From Streptomyces spororaveus (GTDB lineage Bacteria > Actinomycetota > Actinomycetes > Streptomycetales > Streptomycetaceae): 64,000 nt of DNA. Positions 1 to 8,760 of the stretch are shown here, one piece after another. The stretch lies in the NCBI RefSeq assembly GCF_016755875.1, contig NZ_BNED01000005.1:2170001-2234000 (forward strand), in the 5' to 3' direction. The position numbers and the translations under genes are program-made. The notes under the pieces were generated by a model that saw only the letters and a list, made by a program, of their open reading frames with translations, was not told where the DNA came from and ran no database searches. Each line of letters opens with the position of its first letter. Position 1 is the stretch's first letter.

Positions 1-1298
1 CGGCTCGCCGTGCCGTAGACGGTCACCAGGATCGACAGGCCCAGCGAGCCGCCCACCTGCTGCATCGTGTTCAGCAGGCCGGAGGCGGCGCCCGACTCCC
101 GGTCGGTGACGTTGGACAGGGCCATCAGCGTCAGCGAGACGAACTGCAGGCCCATGCCGAGGGCGAAGAGCAGCATCGGACCCAGGATGCTGCCGAGGTA
201 CGTCGAATCGACGTCGGTCTGCGTCAGCCAGGCGAGGCCGGCCGCCGAGGACAGCGCGCCGGTGACCATGAAGGGCTTGGGGCCGAACTTCGGCAGCAGT
301 CTCGCGGTGATCGCGGCGCCGACCGCGATCACGGCGCTGACCGGCAGGAAGGCGAGGCCGGCCTGGATCGGGCTGAAGCCCAGCACGATCTGCACGAAGA
401 GGGTCAGGAAGAAGAACATGCCGAAGATCGCGCAGGCGAGCATGAGCATGATGCCGTAGGTCCCGGCCCGGTTGCGGTCGGCGAACATGTGCAGCGGGGT
501 GATCGGTTGCGGCGAGCGCCGTTCGTTGAGGATGAAGAGGGTCAGCAGGACCACGGCGGCGCCGAAGGAGCCGAGGGTGACCGGGTCGCGCCAGCCCTCC
601 TGGGACGCCCGGATGAAGCCGTAGACGAGCGAGACCATGCCGAGGGTGGACAGCAGCGCGCCCGCGAAGTCGAAGTGTCCCGGGTGGCGTTCGGACTCGC
701 GCAGGACCTTGGCGGCCAGCACCGCGATCACGATGGCGATGGGGACGTTGACGAAGAGCACCCAGCGCCAGTCGAGCCATTCGACGAGGATGCCGCCCGC
801 GAGGAGGCCGATCGCGCCGCCGGCGGCCGAGACTCCGGCGAACACGCCGAAGGCCCGGTTGCGGGCCGGGCCTTCGCGGAAGGTGGTGGTGATCAGGGCG
901 AGGGAGGTGGGCGAGGCGATGGCGCCGCCGACGCCCTGGAGGGCCCGTGCGGCCATCAGCTGGCCCTCGTTCTGGGCGAGTCCGCCGAGGAGCGAGGCCA
1001 GTCCGAAGAGCAGGACGCCGAAGATGAAGACGCGTTTGCGGCCGAGGATGTCGCCGGTGCGGCCGCCGAGGAGCAGCAGTCCGCCGAAGGCGAGGGTGTA
1101 GGCGTTGACGACCCAGGAAAGGCTCTCGGTCGAGAAGTTGAGAGCGGTCTGGATGTGCGGCAGCGCGATGTTCACGATCGTGATGTCGAGAACCACCATG
1201 AGTTGGCAGGAGGCGATGACGAACAGGGCGAGTCCGCTGCCGCTTCCCTGGACCTTGCCTTCGGTCCCGCTGTTGCTCGGCGATGCGTTCGGATCCAC
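1..1298 (-). CDS. MFS drug-exporter-type transporter (DHA2/EmrB-QacA), C-terminus cut by window edge
   Basis: About 432 residues are visible; the 3' end lies beyond base 1. The protein starts with a short polar tail and then has repeated hydrophobic helices. The MFS motif-A loop GGRTGDILGRKR follows helix 2, and a glycine-rich motif-C helix (GVSAAGGAIG) follows helix 5. This layout is typical of 14-helix proton-antiport drug exporters in the inner membrane. The GTG at 1298 is the first start after an in-frame stop. The purine-rich stretch before it (GAAAAG) touches the start, so initiation may be poor or leaderless. The gene is divergent from the S9 peptidase, and the candidate GntR operator at 1354-1372 lies between them. 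The substrate is unknown. Confidence 0.88.
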   Translation of the reverse strand, partial: MDPNASPSNSGTEGKVQGSGSGLALFVIASCQLMVVLDITIVNIALPHIQTALNFSTESLSWVVNAYTLAFGGLLLLGGRTGDILGRKRVFIFGVLLFGLASLLGGLAQNEGQLMAARALQGVGGAIASPTSLALITTTFREGPARNRAFGVFAGVSAAGGAIGLLAGGILVEWLDWRWVLFVNVPIAIVIAVLAAKVLRESERHPGHFDFAGALLSTLGMVSLVYGFIRASQEGWRDPVTLGSFGAAVVLLTLFILNERRSPQPITPLHMFADRNRAGTYGIMLMLACAIFGMFFFLTLFVQIVLGFSPIQAGLAFLPVSAVIAVGAAITARLLPKFGPKPFMVTGALSSAAGLAWLTQTDVDSTYLGSILGPMLLFALGMGLQFVSLTLMALSNVTDRESGAASGLLNTMQQVGGSLGLSILVTVYGTAS

Positions 1299-1353
1299 CT
1301 TTTCGACGCTAAGCCCGCGCCTCTGGGGTCACCACTCGAACAGCCTAGTATCG

Positions 1354-1372
1354 GTGACATTTCACATGTCAC
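1354..1372. promoter_or_regulatory. Candidate GntR operator (palindromic copy, site C)
   Basis: A perfect 7-bp inverted repeat, GTGACAT and ATGTCAC with a 5-bp spacer, lies 10 bp before the ATG of the S9 peptidase and 56 bp before the divergent MFS gene. Both strands match the 15-bp motif GTRNNATKTCACRTT found at five other promoters of this region. It could control both genes. That the local GntR protein binds it is an inference. Confidence 0.6.
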
Positions 1373-1381
1373 ACTACGATC

Positions 1382-3439
1382 ATGGATGACTTCCTCAGGC
1401 TCTCCGCGAGCACGGCCCGCTTCACCTACGGCGCCCCGCGCGCCTTCTCCTTCGGGGACGACGGCCGGCTGCTCTGGTTCCTCCGGTCGACCGGCCCCAC
1501 CGACGCCTTCGACTCGCTGTGGGTGCTCGACACCACGACCGGCGCCGAGACGCGGCTCGCCGATCCCCGCGCACTGTGCCCCGAGCCCGGCCCGCTCCCC
1601 GAGGCCGAGCGCCGGCTGCGCGAGCGCAGCCGCCTCGTCGCCGCCGGAATCGGCTCGTACGCCCTCTCCGGCGACGGCCTGCACGCCGTGTTCGCGCTGT
1701 ACGGGCGGCTCTTCCGGGTCGCCGCGGGCGGAGCCGGGGCGCCCGAGGAGATCCCGGCCGCCGGACCGGCGCTGGACCCACGGCCGAACGCCGACGGCTC
1801 GCGCACCGCGTACGTCGCCGACGACGTCCTCCACATCGCCCCGGGCGGCCGGATCAGCCCCGACGACGGAGCCCGCTGGGGCCTCGCCGAATTCGCCGCC
1901 GCCGAGGAGCTGGACCGGCACCGCGGCCACTGGTGGTCCCCGGACGGGGTCACCCTGCTGGCCGCCCGCGTCGACGAGTCGGCCCTCCAGCGGCGCTGGT
2001 TCGCCGACCCGGCGCACCCGGAGCGGCCCGGCGAGGACTTCGCGTACCCGGAGGCGGGCGGGCCCAACGCCGACGTCCAGCTGTGGGTGCTCGGCGAGGG
2101 CGGGGCGCGGATACGGCTCGACTGGGACGCCGGCACCTACCCGTACGTGTCCGACGCGGGCTGGGAGTCCGCCGACGAGATCCTGCTGACCGTCCAGGAC
2201 CGGCTCCAGCAGAACGTGCTGCTGCTCTCCGCCGACCCGGCCACCGGCCGCACCCGGGAACTGTCCCGCACCACGCACCCGCAGTGGGTGGACCCGCTGG
2301 TCCCCGGAACCCCGGCCCGCCTCGCCGACGGGCGGATGCTGACCTCCGCCGACACCCCGGGAGGCGCCGCACGCGGCCTCGCCGTGGACGGCGAACCCCT
2401 CACCGGGGAGGCGATCCAGGTCCGGGCGGTGGCCGGGGTCCACGACGGCCGACTGCTGATCGAGGCGGGCCTGCGCGACCCGTCCGAACAGCAGGTACTG
2501 CTGCTGGACCCGGCCACCGGTGAGCTGACGCCCGTCGCGGACGGGCCCGGCGTGCACACCGTGGCCGCCTCGGCCGGGACCCTGCTGCTGACCACCGCCG
2601 ACGCCGACGGGGTACGGCGCACCGTACGCACCCCCGACGGGCGCGAGTTCACCCCCGCCGACCTGTCCGAGCCGCTGCCCTACCGGGTGGACGCGATCCT
2701 GGAGCGGGTCACCGAGCACGGTGTCCCCACCGCCCTCGTCCTGCCCCGCGGCCACGTGCCCGGCCGGAAGCTGCCCGTCCTGATGGACAGCTACGGCGGC
2801 CCCGGCATGCAGGACGTCAGCGCCGACCCGCGCCGTCGCCAGCACCGCCAGTGGTGGGCCGACCAGGGCTTCGCGGTGGTGACCGTCGACAACCGCGGGA
2901 CCCCGTACGTCTCCCCTTCCTACACGCACGCCATGTACCGCGGCTTCTCCGAGGTCACCCTCGACGACCAGGTCGCGGCCCTCCACGCGCTCGCCGCCCG
3001 CCACGGCGACCTCGACCTGGGGCGGGTCGGGGTGCGGGGCTGGTCCTACGGCGGCTACCTGGCGGCCATGGCGGTCCTGCGCCGCCCGGACGTCTTCCAC
3101 GCGGCGGCGGCCGGGGCCGCGCCGACGGACTTCCGGCACTACGACACCGCGTACACCGAGCGGTACCTGGGCCTCCCCCAGGAGCACCCGGACGTCTACG
3201 AACGGGACTCCCTCATCCCCGACGCCCCGAAACTGTCCCGCCCCCTGCTGCTGATCACGGGCCTGGCCGACGACAACGTCCACCCGTCCCACACCCTGCG
3301 CCTGTCCCAGGCCCTGACGGACGCGGGCCGCCCGCACCAGCTCCTGGCCCTCCCGGGCGTCACGCACATGACCCCGGGCGGCACCCGGGAGAAGCTGATG
3401 GCCCTGGAACTGGAGTTCTTCCGCCGCGAACTGGCCTGA
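1382..3439 (+). CDS. S9 family peptidase, dipeptidyl-peptidase-IV type
   Basis: The protein has 685 aa. The N-terminal two thirds is the DPP-IV beta-propeller region, including the segment AAEELDRHRGHWWSPDG, which resembles the Glu-Glu substrate-binding stretch and following WWSPD of bacterial DPP IV. The C-terminal alpha/beta-hydrolase domain has the nucleophile motif GWSYGGY (Ser at about residue 555), Asp in ADDNVH (about 631) and His in VTHM (about 662). The family removes Xaa-Pro dipeptides from peptide N-termini. I see no signal peptide, so it probably acts on imported peptides in the cytoplasm. The ATG at 1382 has no clear ribosome site, so a leaderless transcript is possible. The operator at 1354-1372 ties it to the collagenase and hydroxyproline genes. 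Confidence 0.93.
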   Translation: MDDFLRLSASTARFTYGAPRAFSFGDDGRLLWFLRSTGPTDAFDSLWVLDTTTGAETRLADPRALCPEPGPLPEAERRLRERSRLVAAGIGSYALSGDGLHAVFALYGRLFRVAAGGAGAPEEIPAAGPALDPRPNADGSRTAYVADDVLHIAPGGRISPDDGARWGLAEFAAAEELDRHRGHWWSPDGVTLLAARVDESALQRRWFADPAHPERPGEDFAYPEAGGPNADVQLWVLGEGGARIRLDWDAGTYPYVSDAGWESADEILLTVQDRLQQNVLLLSADPATGRTRELSRTTHPQWVDPLVPGTPARLADGRMLTSADTPGGAARGLAVDGEPLTGEAIQVRAVAGVHDGRLLIEAGLRDPSEQQVLLLDPATGELTPVADGPGVHTVAASAGTLLLTTADADGVRRTVRTPDGREFTPADLSEPLPYRVDAILERVTEHGVPTALVLPRGHVPGRKLPVLMDSYGGPGMQDVSADPRRRQHRQWWADQGFAVVTVDNRGTPYVSPSYTHAMYRGFSEVTLDDQVAALHALAARHGDLDLGRVGVRGWSYGGYLAAMAVLRRPDVFHAAAAGAAPTDFRHYDTAYTERYLGLPQEHPDVYERDSLIPDAPKLSRPLLLITGLADDNVHPSHTLRLSQALTDAGRPHQLLALPGVTHMTPGGTREKLMALELEFFRRELA

Positions 3440-3454
3440 GCACCGCCCCCCGCT

Positions 3455-3480
3455 CCCCGCCGGCCCCGTCCCCGGCGGGG
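3455..3480. terminator. Hairpin between convergent genes
   Basis: Nine-base perfect arms (CCCCGCCGG and CCGGCGGGG) with an 8-nt loop lie 15 bp after the S9 peptidase stop and 17 bp from the stop of the opposing small membrane gene. There is no strong T tract, as is usual in high-GC actinomycetes. It could act in both directions. Confidence 0.6.
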
Positions 3481-3497
3481 CGTGCCCGGCCGGGCGC

Positions 3498-3821
3498 TCA
3501 GGGCTGCGGGGCGAAGACCATCCGGATCAGCGCGGTGAGGACCACGGCCGCCGCAGGCGCGTACCACCAGCGGCGCAGCCTGCCCGTGTTCACGCAGACC
3601 GCCGTGACCGCGGCGGCCAGGAGCTCCACCGCCAGACCGAGCCCGGCCATCAGGCGGACAGTCTGCGTCACCGACCGGTCCCAGGGCCCCTCGGACTCGG
3701 TGAGCAGCGCGTTGAGAAGGAAGAAACCCGCCACGGTGTGCAGCACCAGCAGGACGGCAGCCCCTGCGGCCGTCGCCACCCAATGGCGTCGGGTGGGCAC
3801 CTGCACCTGCTGCTCAGTCAT
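3498..3821 (-). CDS. Small membrane protein of unknown function
   Basis: The protein has 107 aa. After a polar N-terminus it has about three hydrophobic segments: near residues 15-40 (VATAAGAAVLLVLHTVAGFF), 55-78 (VRLMAGLGLAVELLAAAVTAV) and 85-102. No family is recognised. The ATG overlaps the end of the transglycosylase-like gene by 8 bp, so it is the last gene of the 5543-3498 operon and is probably translationally coupled. It may anchor or assist the two upstream proteins, but that is only a guess from position. Confidence 0.75.
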   Translation of the reverse strand: MTEQQVQVPTRRHWVATAAGAAVLLVLHTVAGFFLLNALLTESEGPWDRSVTQTVRLMAGLGLAVELLAAAVTAVCVNTGRLRRWWYAPAAAVVLTALIRMVFAPQP

Positions 3822-5205
3822 TCAGCGCCCGCCTCGCGTCCTCGATGTTCATGCCGAAGCCACGACCGTAGGCCTGGGCATCGTCCGTACGCCAGCCCGG
3901 GCCGCCGTTGTACCGGGCCGCCAGTTCCTGGTACTGCGCAGGGGTCATCCGGTCGGCGGGTACGTTCGCGAACGAGCTCTCCGCCTTGAGCTGGGCGAGG
4001 TACTCGGAAGCGATGTAGATGTTCGTCGACGGGTTCTGCGTGGCCTTCTGGATCTCGTCCCGCTGGTCCCGCGTGAGGTTCTCGGGATCGTATCCGAGCA
4101 CCTCCGCGGAGCGACGCAGCTGGATGGCGATCGGCCCCATGGACGTCTGGTCCGCCTCACCCGGCAGTCCGACCTGCTCCGCCACCCACTGAAACTCGGG
4201 CCAGACCTCGTACTGGCTCCGCCGGTAGTTCACCGCCATGTTGTCGGCCCACTTGGGGTCGCCCTGCACCTCCTGCCAGGCGATGCCCGCGACCATGTCG
4301 GCGGGCAGGCCCGTATACGCGGCCGCATCGCGGATGTGCGCGCGGTTGGCGCGGATCCACTCGCGCCGGTCCTCGTCCGAATTCGACGGCAGCCACTTGT
4401 TCTGGTCCATGGCGGGGGGCAGTCCGTCCAGCCGGGACCGGATGTCCCGGAGCTTGGGGGACACCGTCTCTTTGCCGACGTTCGGGGCGATGCCGTCGAC
4501 CCGGGGGCCGGCGCCGGAGAGCGCGGCGTTGGGGTCGTGTGCGGCCTCTCCCACCTCCTGCCTCATCGCGGGCATCCCGGCCAGGAGGACCGAAGGGTGC
4601 GGCAGGTCACCGCGGAAATCGGGCAAGTCACGCTGGGCCTTGTCGAGTCGGGCCACACACGTGGTACGCGCCTCGTGCTCGATGCGTTCGGCGTCGCCGA
4701 AGGCATCCTTCGCCCCGTTGTACTGCTGCTCCGCCTCTTCACGGATCTCGTCGACGTCGATCGTGATCTCCGCCAGCCAGTCGAGGACTCCGGTGCGCTT
4801 GCGGAGGTCCTCCCACTGCCTCATCGGCTCGGCCCGCTGCGCGGTTTCGGTCACCGGACTGGCCACCCGCGCCATGACCCTGGAGAGGGCATGCTCGCTC
4901 GACAGACCGCTCTCGTAGCGCCCTTTGGCCCGGCCTACCGCCTCGGCGTAGTCCACAAGCGCGGCGTGGACACTGCGGAAGGCGCCTGACAGGGCGGTGG
5001 CCAGCATCTCGGCCTCGCCCAGCCGCTTGACGTAGAGCTTTTCGGCTTCACTGACCCAGTGGGTGCGCGTCGCCTTCAGGAACGCCGAGTCGGCCGAGTC
5101 CAGCAGCAGGTGGAGCCTGCGGTACTCCTGGGCGGTGCGTTCGATCAGGGGAGGACTGCACAGTTCGAGGAACTCCACCTCGGCGCGGTAGGTCATGCCG
5201 GTCAC
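3814..5205 (-). CDS. Helical-domain protein with C-terminal lytic-transglycosylase-like domain
   Basis: The protein has 463 aa. Residues 1-250 or so are charged and helical, resembling the WXG100/LXG-type front half of type VII secretion substrates. The C-terminal 180 residues look like a lysozyme-fold transglycosylase. They carry GIAWQEVQG, whose Glu is the likely catalytic acid, then SMGPIAIQL, a helix with NIYIASEYLAQL, and ARYNGGPG, which matches the conserved A-YN-G motif of SLT enzymes. It would act on peptidoglycan outside the membrane. No Sec signal is seen. The GTG start overlaps the upstream stop as GTGA. An ATG three codons on (MTYRAE) is also possible. It is the middle gene of a three-gene operon. 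Confidence 0.78.
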   Translation of the reverse strand: MTGMTYRAEVEFLELCSPPLIERTAQEYRRLHLLLDSADSAFLKATRTHWVSEAEKLYVKRLGEAEMLATALSGAFRSVHAALVDYAEAVGRAKGRYESGLSSEHALSRVMARVASPVTETAQRAEPMRQWEDLRKRTGVLDWLAEITIDVDEIREEAEQQYNGAKDAFGDAERIEHEARTTCVARLDKAQRDLPDFRGDLPHPSVLLAGMPAMRQEVGEAAHDPNAALSGAGPRVDGIAPNVGKETVSPKLRDIRSRLDGLPPAMDQNKWLPSNSDEDRREWIRANRAHIRDAAAYTGLPADMVAGIAWQEVQGDPKWADNMAVNYRRSQYEVWPEFQWVAEQVGLPGEADQTSMGPIAIQLRRSAEVLGYDPENLTRDQRDEIQKATQNPSTNIYIASEYLAQLKAESSFANVPADRMTPAQYQELAARYNGGPGWRTDDAQAYGRGFGMNIEDARRALND

Positions 5206-5543
5206 CTGTCCTCGGACGGTATGAACCGGCCGGTCTCGAGAACCGCGCGGAACGCGCCTTCCGTGGCGAGGTCGGTCTGCGCGTAGTCGCCTCCCGCCAC
5301 CTTCAGCTTGGTGGCCAGCGCGGCCAGGAGCGAAACGGTGTCCAGGTACTGGTCGTTGCCGAACCGCGCGAAGGAGTCCAGAGCGGTGGACACCTCCTGG
5401 TGCGATCGGGGCACCCGGGCCATGACCGTCATCTCGCCGTCGGGCCGCCCCGCGTACAGAAGCCCCGCCAGTTCCACGAGGAGATGCGAATTTCCGTTGA
5501 TGGACGCGGCGTTCGCCACATATCCGTCGCTACTTGATGCCAT
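5202..5543 (-). CDS. Small WXG100/EspC-like protein, first gene of operon
   Basis: The protein has 113 aa and is predominantly helical, without cysteines or a signal peptide. Near its C-terminus is GGDYAQTD, which contains a Y-xxx-D sequence of the kind used as the general type VII secretion signal (YxxxD/E). Size and fold suggest a WXG100/EspC-like partner of the next protein, with which it overlaps by 4 bp. The ATG at 5543 (MASSSDGY) is chosen because a G-rich ribosome site, AGGGGCGGA, sits just upstream. A longer reading frame to 5657 would run through the terminator at 5611-5641. The assignment rests on size, helical content and the motif, not on a firm family match. Confidence 0.7.
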   Translation of the reverse strand: MASSSDGYVANAASINGNSHLLVELAGLLYAGRPDGEMTVMARVPRSHQEVSTALDSFARFGNDQYLDTVSLLAALATKLKVAGGDYAQTDLATEGAFRAVLETGRFIPSEDR

Positions 5544-5555
5544 GTCCGCCCCTAG

Positions 5556-5574
5556 ATCATTTGCGTTGAATGAT
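5556..5574. promoter_or_regulatory. AT-rich inverted repeat upstream of the small helical protein
   Basis: ATCATT and AATGAT are separated by 7 bp in a locally AT-rich patch just upstream of the ATG at 5543. This is a plausible promoter or operator region for the 5543-3498 operon. No recognised regulator site is identified. Confidence 0.35.
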
Positions 5575-5610
5575 GTTATGGGACGCTGCGCGAACACCTG
5601 GGCAACGGAA

Positions 5611-5641
5611 GGACCCGGGCCGATCGTGTCGGCCCGGGTCC
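5611..5641 (-). terminator. Terminator of the peptide ABC transporter operon
   Basis: Thirteen-base perfect arms (GGACCCGGGCCGA and its complement) with a 5-nt loop begin 26 bp after the stop of the last ABC ATPase gene. The strong hairpin separates that operon from the next one on the same strand. Confidence 0.8.
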
Positions 5642-5666
5642 TCCTCTCTCTTCCCATGGGTCCCCG

Positions 5667-6710
5667 TCAGTCACCAGGGAAGTGGCAGGCCACCTCGCGG
5701 GAGGCGGCGGGGCGCAGGAGCGGGCGGTCGGTGCGGCAGATCTGCTGCGCCTTGGGGCAGCGCGGGTGGAAGGTGCAGCCCGGAGGTGGAGCGGCCGGGC
5801 TCGGCGGGTCGCCGAGCAGCACGATCCGCTCCCGCCGCCGCTCCGCCGCCGGGTCGGGCAGCGGGACGGCGGACAGCAGCGCCCGGGTGTACGGGTGCTG
5901 CGGGTTCTCGTAGAGGGACTTCTTGTCCCCGATCTCGACGATCCGGCCGAGGTACATGACGGCGACCCGGTCGCTGACCCGTTTGACCACCGACAGGTCG
6001 TGGGCGATGAACACGTAGGCGAGGCCCAGTTCGGCCCGCAGCCGCTCCATCAGGTTCACGATCTGGGCCTGTACGGAGACGTCCAGTGCGGAGACCGGTT
6101 CGTCGGCGACGATCAGCCGGGGGCTCGTGGAGAGCGCGCGGGCGATGCCGATGCGCTGGGCCTGGCCGCCGGAGAACTCGTGCGGGTAGCGGTCGATGTG
6201 CTCGGGGATCAGCCCGACGAGCTCCATCAGCTCGGCGGCCCGGCGGCGGGCGTCGCCCGCGCTCCACCCCTGTACCAGCAGCGGGTCCGAGATGATCCGG
6301 GCCACGGTCTGGCGGGGGTTGAGGGAGGAGTGCGGGTCCTGGAAGACCATCTGGATGTGCTTGCGCAGCGGGCGCATGGCGGACGGGGAGAGGCGGCTGA
6401 TGTCCTTTCCCTCGAAGGCCACCCGGCCCGAGGTGGGCTCCAGCAGCCGCACCAGCATCCGGCCGGTGGTGGACTTCCCGCAGCCCGACTCCCCGACCAG
6501 GCCGAGGGTCCGGCCGGCGGCCAGGTCGAAGGACACCCCGTCGACCGCGCGCACGGGCGCCCCCCGGCGCCCGGTCACGGATCGCCGGCCGGGGAAGGTC
6601 ATCGTGAGGTCCTGTACGGACAGCAGCGGTGCGGCCGGGTCGGCCCCTGCGGCGGCCCCGGCGGCGGCCTGGGCCGCGGCGTTCGCGGAAGGATCGGCTC
6701 CGACGGTCAT
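5667..6710 (-). CDS. Peptide ABC transporter ATPase, DppF/OppF type
   Basis: The protein has 347 aa. It has Walker A GESGCGKST, Q-loop VFQDPHSSLNP, signature SGGQAQRIGIARAL, Walker B LIVADEPVSALD and the switch His in FIAHDL. The C-terminal oligopeptide-transporter extension ends in a Cys pattern (CTFHPRCPKAQQIC) typical of this subgroup. It would energise import as one half of a heterodimer with the upstream ATPase. The start MTVGADPS at 6710 is chosen because its ATG overlaps the upstream stop (ATGA). The N-terminus has an Ala-rich linker of about 30 residues. It is the last gene of the operon, followed by the hairpin at 5611-5641. Confidence 0.95.
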   Translation of the reverse strand: MTVGADPSANAAAQAAAGAAAGADPAAPLLSVQDLTMTFPGRRSVTGRRGAPVRAVDGVSFDLAAGRTLGLVGESGCGKSTTGRMLVRLLEPTSGRVAFEGKDISRLSPSAMRPLRKHIQMVFQDPHSSLNPRQTVARIISDPLLVQGWSAGDARRRAAELMELVGLIPEHIDRYPHEFSGGQAQRIGIARALSTSPRLIVADEPVSALDVSVQAQIVNLMERLRAELGLAYVFIAHDLSVVKRVSDRVAVMYLGRIVEIGDKKSLYENPQHPYTRALLSAVPLPDPAAERRRERIVLLGDPPSPAAPPPGCTFHPRCPKAQQICRTDRPLLRPAASREVACHFPGD

Positions 6711-7774
6711 CGGGACACCCCCGGGGCGGTCGAAGGGAACCCGGGCGCGGAGCCGCCCGGTGAGGTCGCGGCGGATCCCGCGAAATGGCACGCGGCCAGC
6801 CGCCCCCGCGCACCGTACGGGGCGGGTTCGGGCCGCTCGTCCGAGCAGCGCGCCCTCCGGCCGTCCGGGCCGGCGGCGGCCACGGGGCAGCGCGGGGCGA
6901 AGGCACAGCCGGGGGCCGGCGCGAGCAGGGACGGCGGGGAGCCGGGGATGAAGGGCAACGGCTGGTCGTCGGCGGTGTCGAGGCGGGGCAGCGAGTCGAG
7001 CAGGCCCCGGGTGTAGGGGTGGGCGGGGTCGGCGAACAGCTCGTCCACCGGGGCCTGTTCGGCGGCCCGGCCGCCGTACATGACGAGCACCTCGTGGGCG
7101 ACGCGGGCGACGACGCCCAGGTCGTGGGTGATCATCACGACGCCGAGGCCGCGCTCCTGCTGGAGCCGGGCGATCAGTTCCAGGATCTGCGCCTGCACGG
7201 TGACGTCCAGGGCGGTGGTCGGCTCGTCCGCGATCAGCAGGTCGGGCTCGCAGGCCAGGGCCATGGCGATCATGGCGCGCTGGCGCATGCCGCCGGAGAA
7301 CTGGTGCGGGTACTCCCCTGCGCGCCGGGCCGGTTCCGGGATCCCGACCTCGCCGAGCATGTCGACGGCGCGCTTGCGGGCGGCGGCCCGCCCGGCCTTG
7401 AAGTGCACCCGGAAGTGCTCGGCGATCTGCTCGCCGACGGTGTAGTAGGGGTGCAGGCTGGAGAGCGGGTCCTGGAAGATCATGGCCATGCGGCGGCCGC
7501 GGATCCGGGAGAGCTCCCGCTCGGACAGGGTGGTCAGTTCCTGTCCGGCGAGGGCGACGGAGCCGCCGACCTCGACCCGGCCCCGGTGCAGGCCCATGAC
7601 GGCGAGCGAGGTGACGGACTTGCCGGAGCCGGATTCGCCGACGATGCCGAGGGTGCGGCCGGCCTCGACGGTGAAGCCGATCGAGTCGACGGCCCGTACG
7701 GTGCCGCGCTCGGTGGTGAAGGTGACGCGCAGATCGCGTACGTCGAGGAGCGGAGCGGCGGTGTCGGCTGCCAT
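6707..7774 (-). CDS. Peptide ABC transporter ATPase, DppD/OppD type
   Basis: The protein has 355 aa. It has Walker [11 protein letters not shown]-loop [11 protein letters not shown], signature [14 protein letters not shown], Walker [13 protein letters not shown] and switch His in MITHDLG. A C-terminal oligopeptide-family Cys segment ([10 protein letters not shown]) follows. It partners the downstream ATPase. The start MAADTAAP at 7774 is supported by TGATG overlap with the permease stop. The longer open frame upstream is out-of-frame read-through of the permease. Confidence 0.95.
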   Translation of the reverse strand: MAADTAAPLLDVRDLRVTFTTERGTVRAVDSIGFTVEAGRTLGIVGESGSGKSVTSLAVMGLHRGRVEVGGSVALAGQELTTLSERELSRIRGRRMAMIFQDPLSSLHPYYTVGEQIAEHFRVHFKAGRAAARKRAVDMLGEVGIPEPARRAGEYPHQFSGGMRQRAMIAMALACEPDLLIADEPTTALDVTVQAQILELIARLQQERGLGVVMITHDLGVVARVAHEVLVMYGGRAAEQAPVDELFADPAHPYTRGLLDSLPRLDTADDQPLPFIPGSPPSLLAPAPGCAFAPRCPVAAAGPDGRRARCSDERPEPAPYGARGRLAACHFAGSAATSPGGSAPGFPSTAPGVSR

Positions 7775-8760
7775 CAGTACCTCACTCTCGGGTCGATGAC
7801 GGCGTACAGGAGGTCGACGAGGAGGTTGGCGACGACGATGAAGAAGGCGGCGAGCAGGGTGACGCCGAGGACCACGGGCTGGTCGGAGCTGACCAGGGCG
7901 CCGTAGAACAGCCGCCCGATGCCGGGGAGTCCGAAGATGGACTCGGTGATGACGGCTCCGGCAAGGAGTCCGCCGAGGTCCATGCCGAAGATGGTGAGGA
8001 TCGGGGTCATGCCGGAGCGCAGCCCGTGTTTGACGACGACCGTGCGCTCGGGCATGCCCTTGGCGCGGGCGGTACGGATGTACGGCTCGGCCATCGCCTC
8101 GATCATCGAGCCGCGGCTCTGGCGCGCGTACATGGCGGCGTAGAGCAGGGCGAGCGCGATCCAGGGCAGGGCCAGGTTCGAGGCCCAGGCGAGCGGGTCG
8201 TCGGTGAAGGCCTGGTAGGTGGGGTAGGGCAGGAGGCCGGCGACGCGGATGACGCCGTAGATGAGCATCACGGAGGTGAAGTACACCGGCAGGGAGGCGG
8301 CGGCGACGGCGCCGACCATCAGGGCCTTGTCGGTGGCGGTGTCCTTGCGCAGGGCGGCGGTGACCCCGGCGCCGAGGCCGAGCAGCAGCCAGAGAGCGGC
8401 GGCGCCGACGGCGAGGGAGGCGGAGACCGGGAGCCGGTCCATGAGCAGGTCCCACACGGGCAGCGAGTTCTCGTAGCTGTAGCCCAGGCAGGGGAAGCCG
8501 CAGTCGACGGCGTACTGGCCGGTGCCCAGGGTGCGGCCGGTGAAGATGCCGGTGAGGAAGTCGGTGAACTGCCGCCACAGGGGCTGGTCGAGGCCGAGGT
8601 ACGTGCGTACGTCGGCCAGGCGCTCGGCACTGCAGGTCTTGCCGCAGGCGGCCGCGGCCGGGTCGGCGGGCAGGACGTAGAAGATGAGGAAGGTGACGGC
8701 CGCGATGGCCAGGAGCACGCCGGCGAGCGCGAGCAGGCGGCGGACGAGGTAGAGGATCAA
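7774..8760 (-). CDS. Peptide ABC transporter permease, DppB/OppB type
   Basis: The protein has 328 aa and begins MILYLVRRLLALAG, the usual DppB start with helix 1. A roughly 90-residue periplasm-facing loop and five more helices follow. The EAA-type cytoplasmic loop reads EPYIRTARAKGMPERTVV, and the protein ends in the family signature DPRVRY. The start codon is TTG at 8760, forced by the upstream in-frame context and the TTGA overlap with the preceding stop. It forms the membrane channel with the DppC-type subunit. Confidence 0.94.
   Translation of the reverse strand: MILYLVRRLLALAGVLLAIAAVTFLIFYVLPADPAAAACGKTCSAERLADVRTYLGLDQPLWRQFTDFLTGIFTGRTLGTGQYAVDCGFPCLGYSYENSLPVWDLLMDRLPVSASLAVGAAALWLLLGLGAGVTAALRKDTATDKALMVGAVAAASLPVYFTSVMLIYGVIRVAGLLPYPTYQAFTDDPLAWASNLALPWIALALLYAAMYARQSRGSMIEAMAEPYIRTARAKGMPERTVVVKHGLRSGMTPILTIFGMDLGGLLAGAVITESIFGLPGIGRLFYGALVSSDQPVVLGVTLLAAFFIVVANLLVDLLYAVIDPRVRY

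Noticed and set aside
1172..3367. A 731-residue minus-strand frame opposite the S9 peptidase
   Set aside because: It also runs across the promoter and into the MFS gene in a wrong frame, and its Val/Gly/Arg-rich sequence has no domain features.
3814..5543. A complete type VII secretion system
   Set aside because: No EccC ATPase, EccB/D/E or mycosin gene is present; only substrate-like genes are seen.
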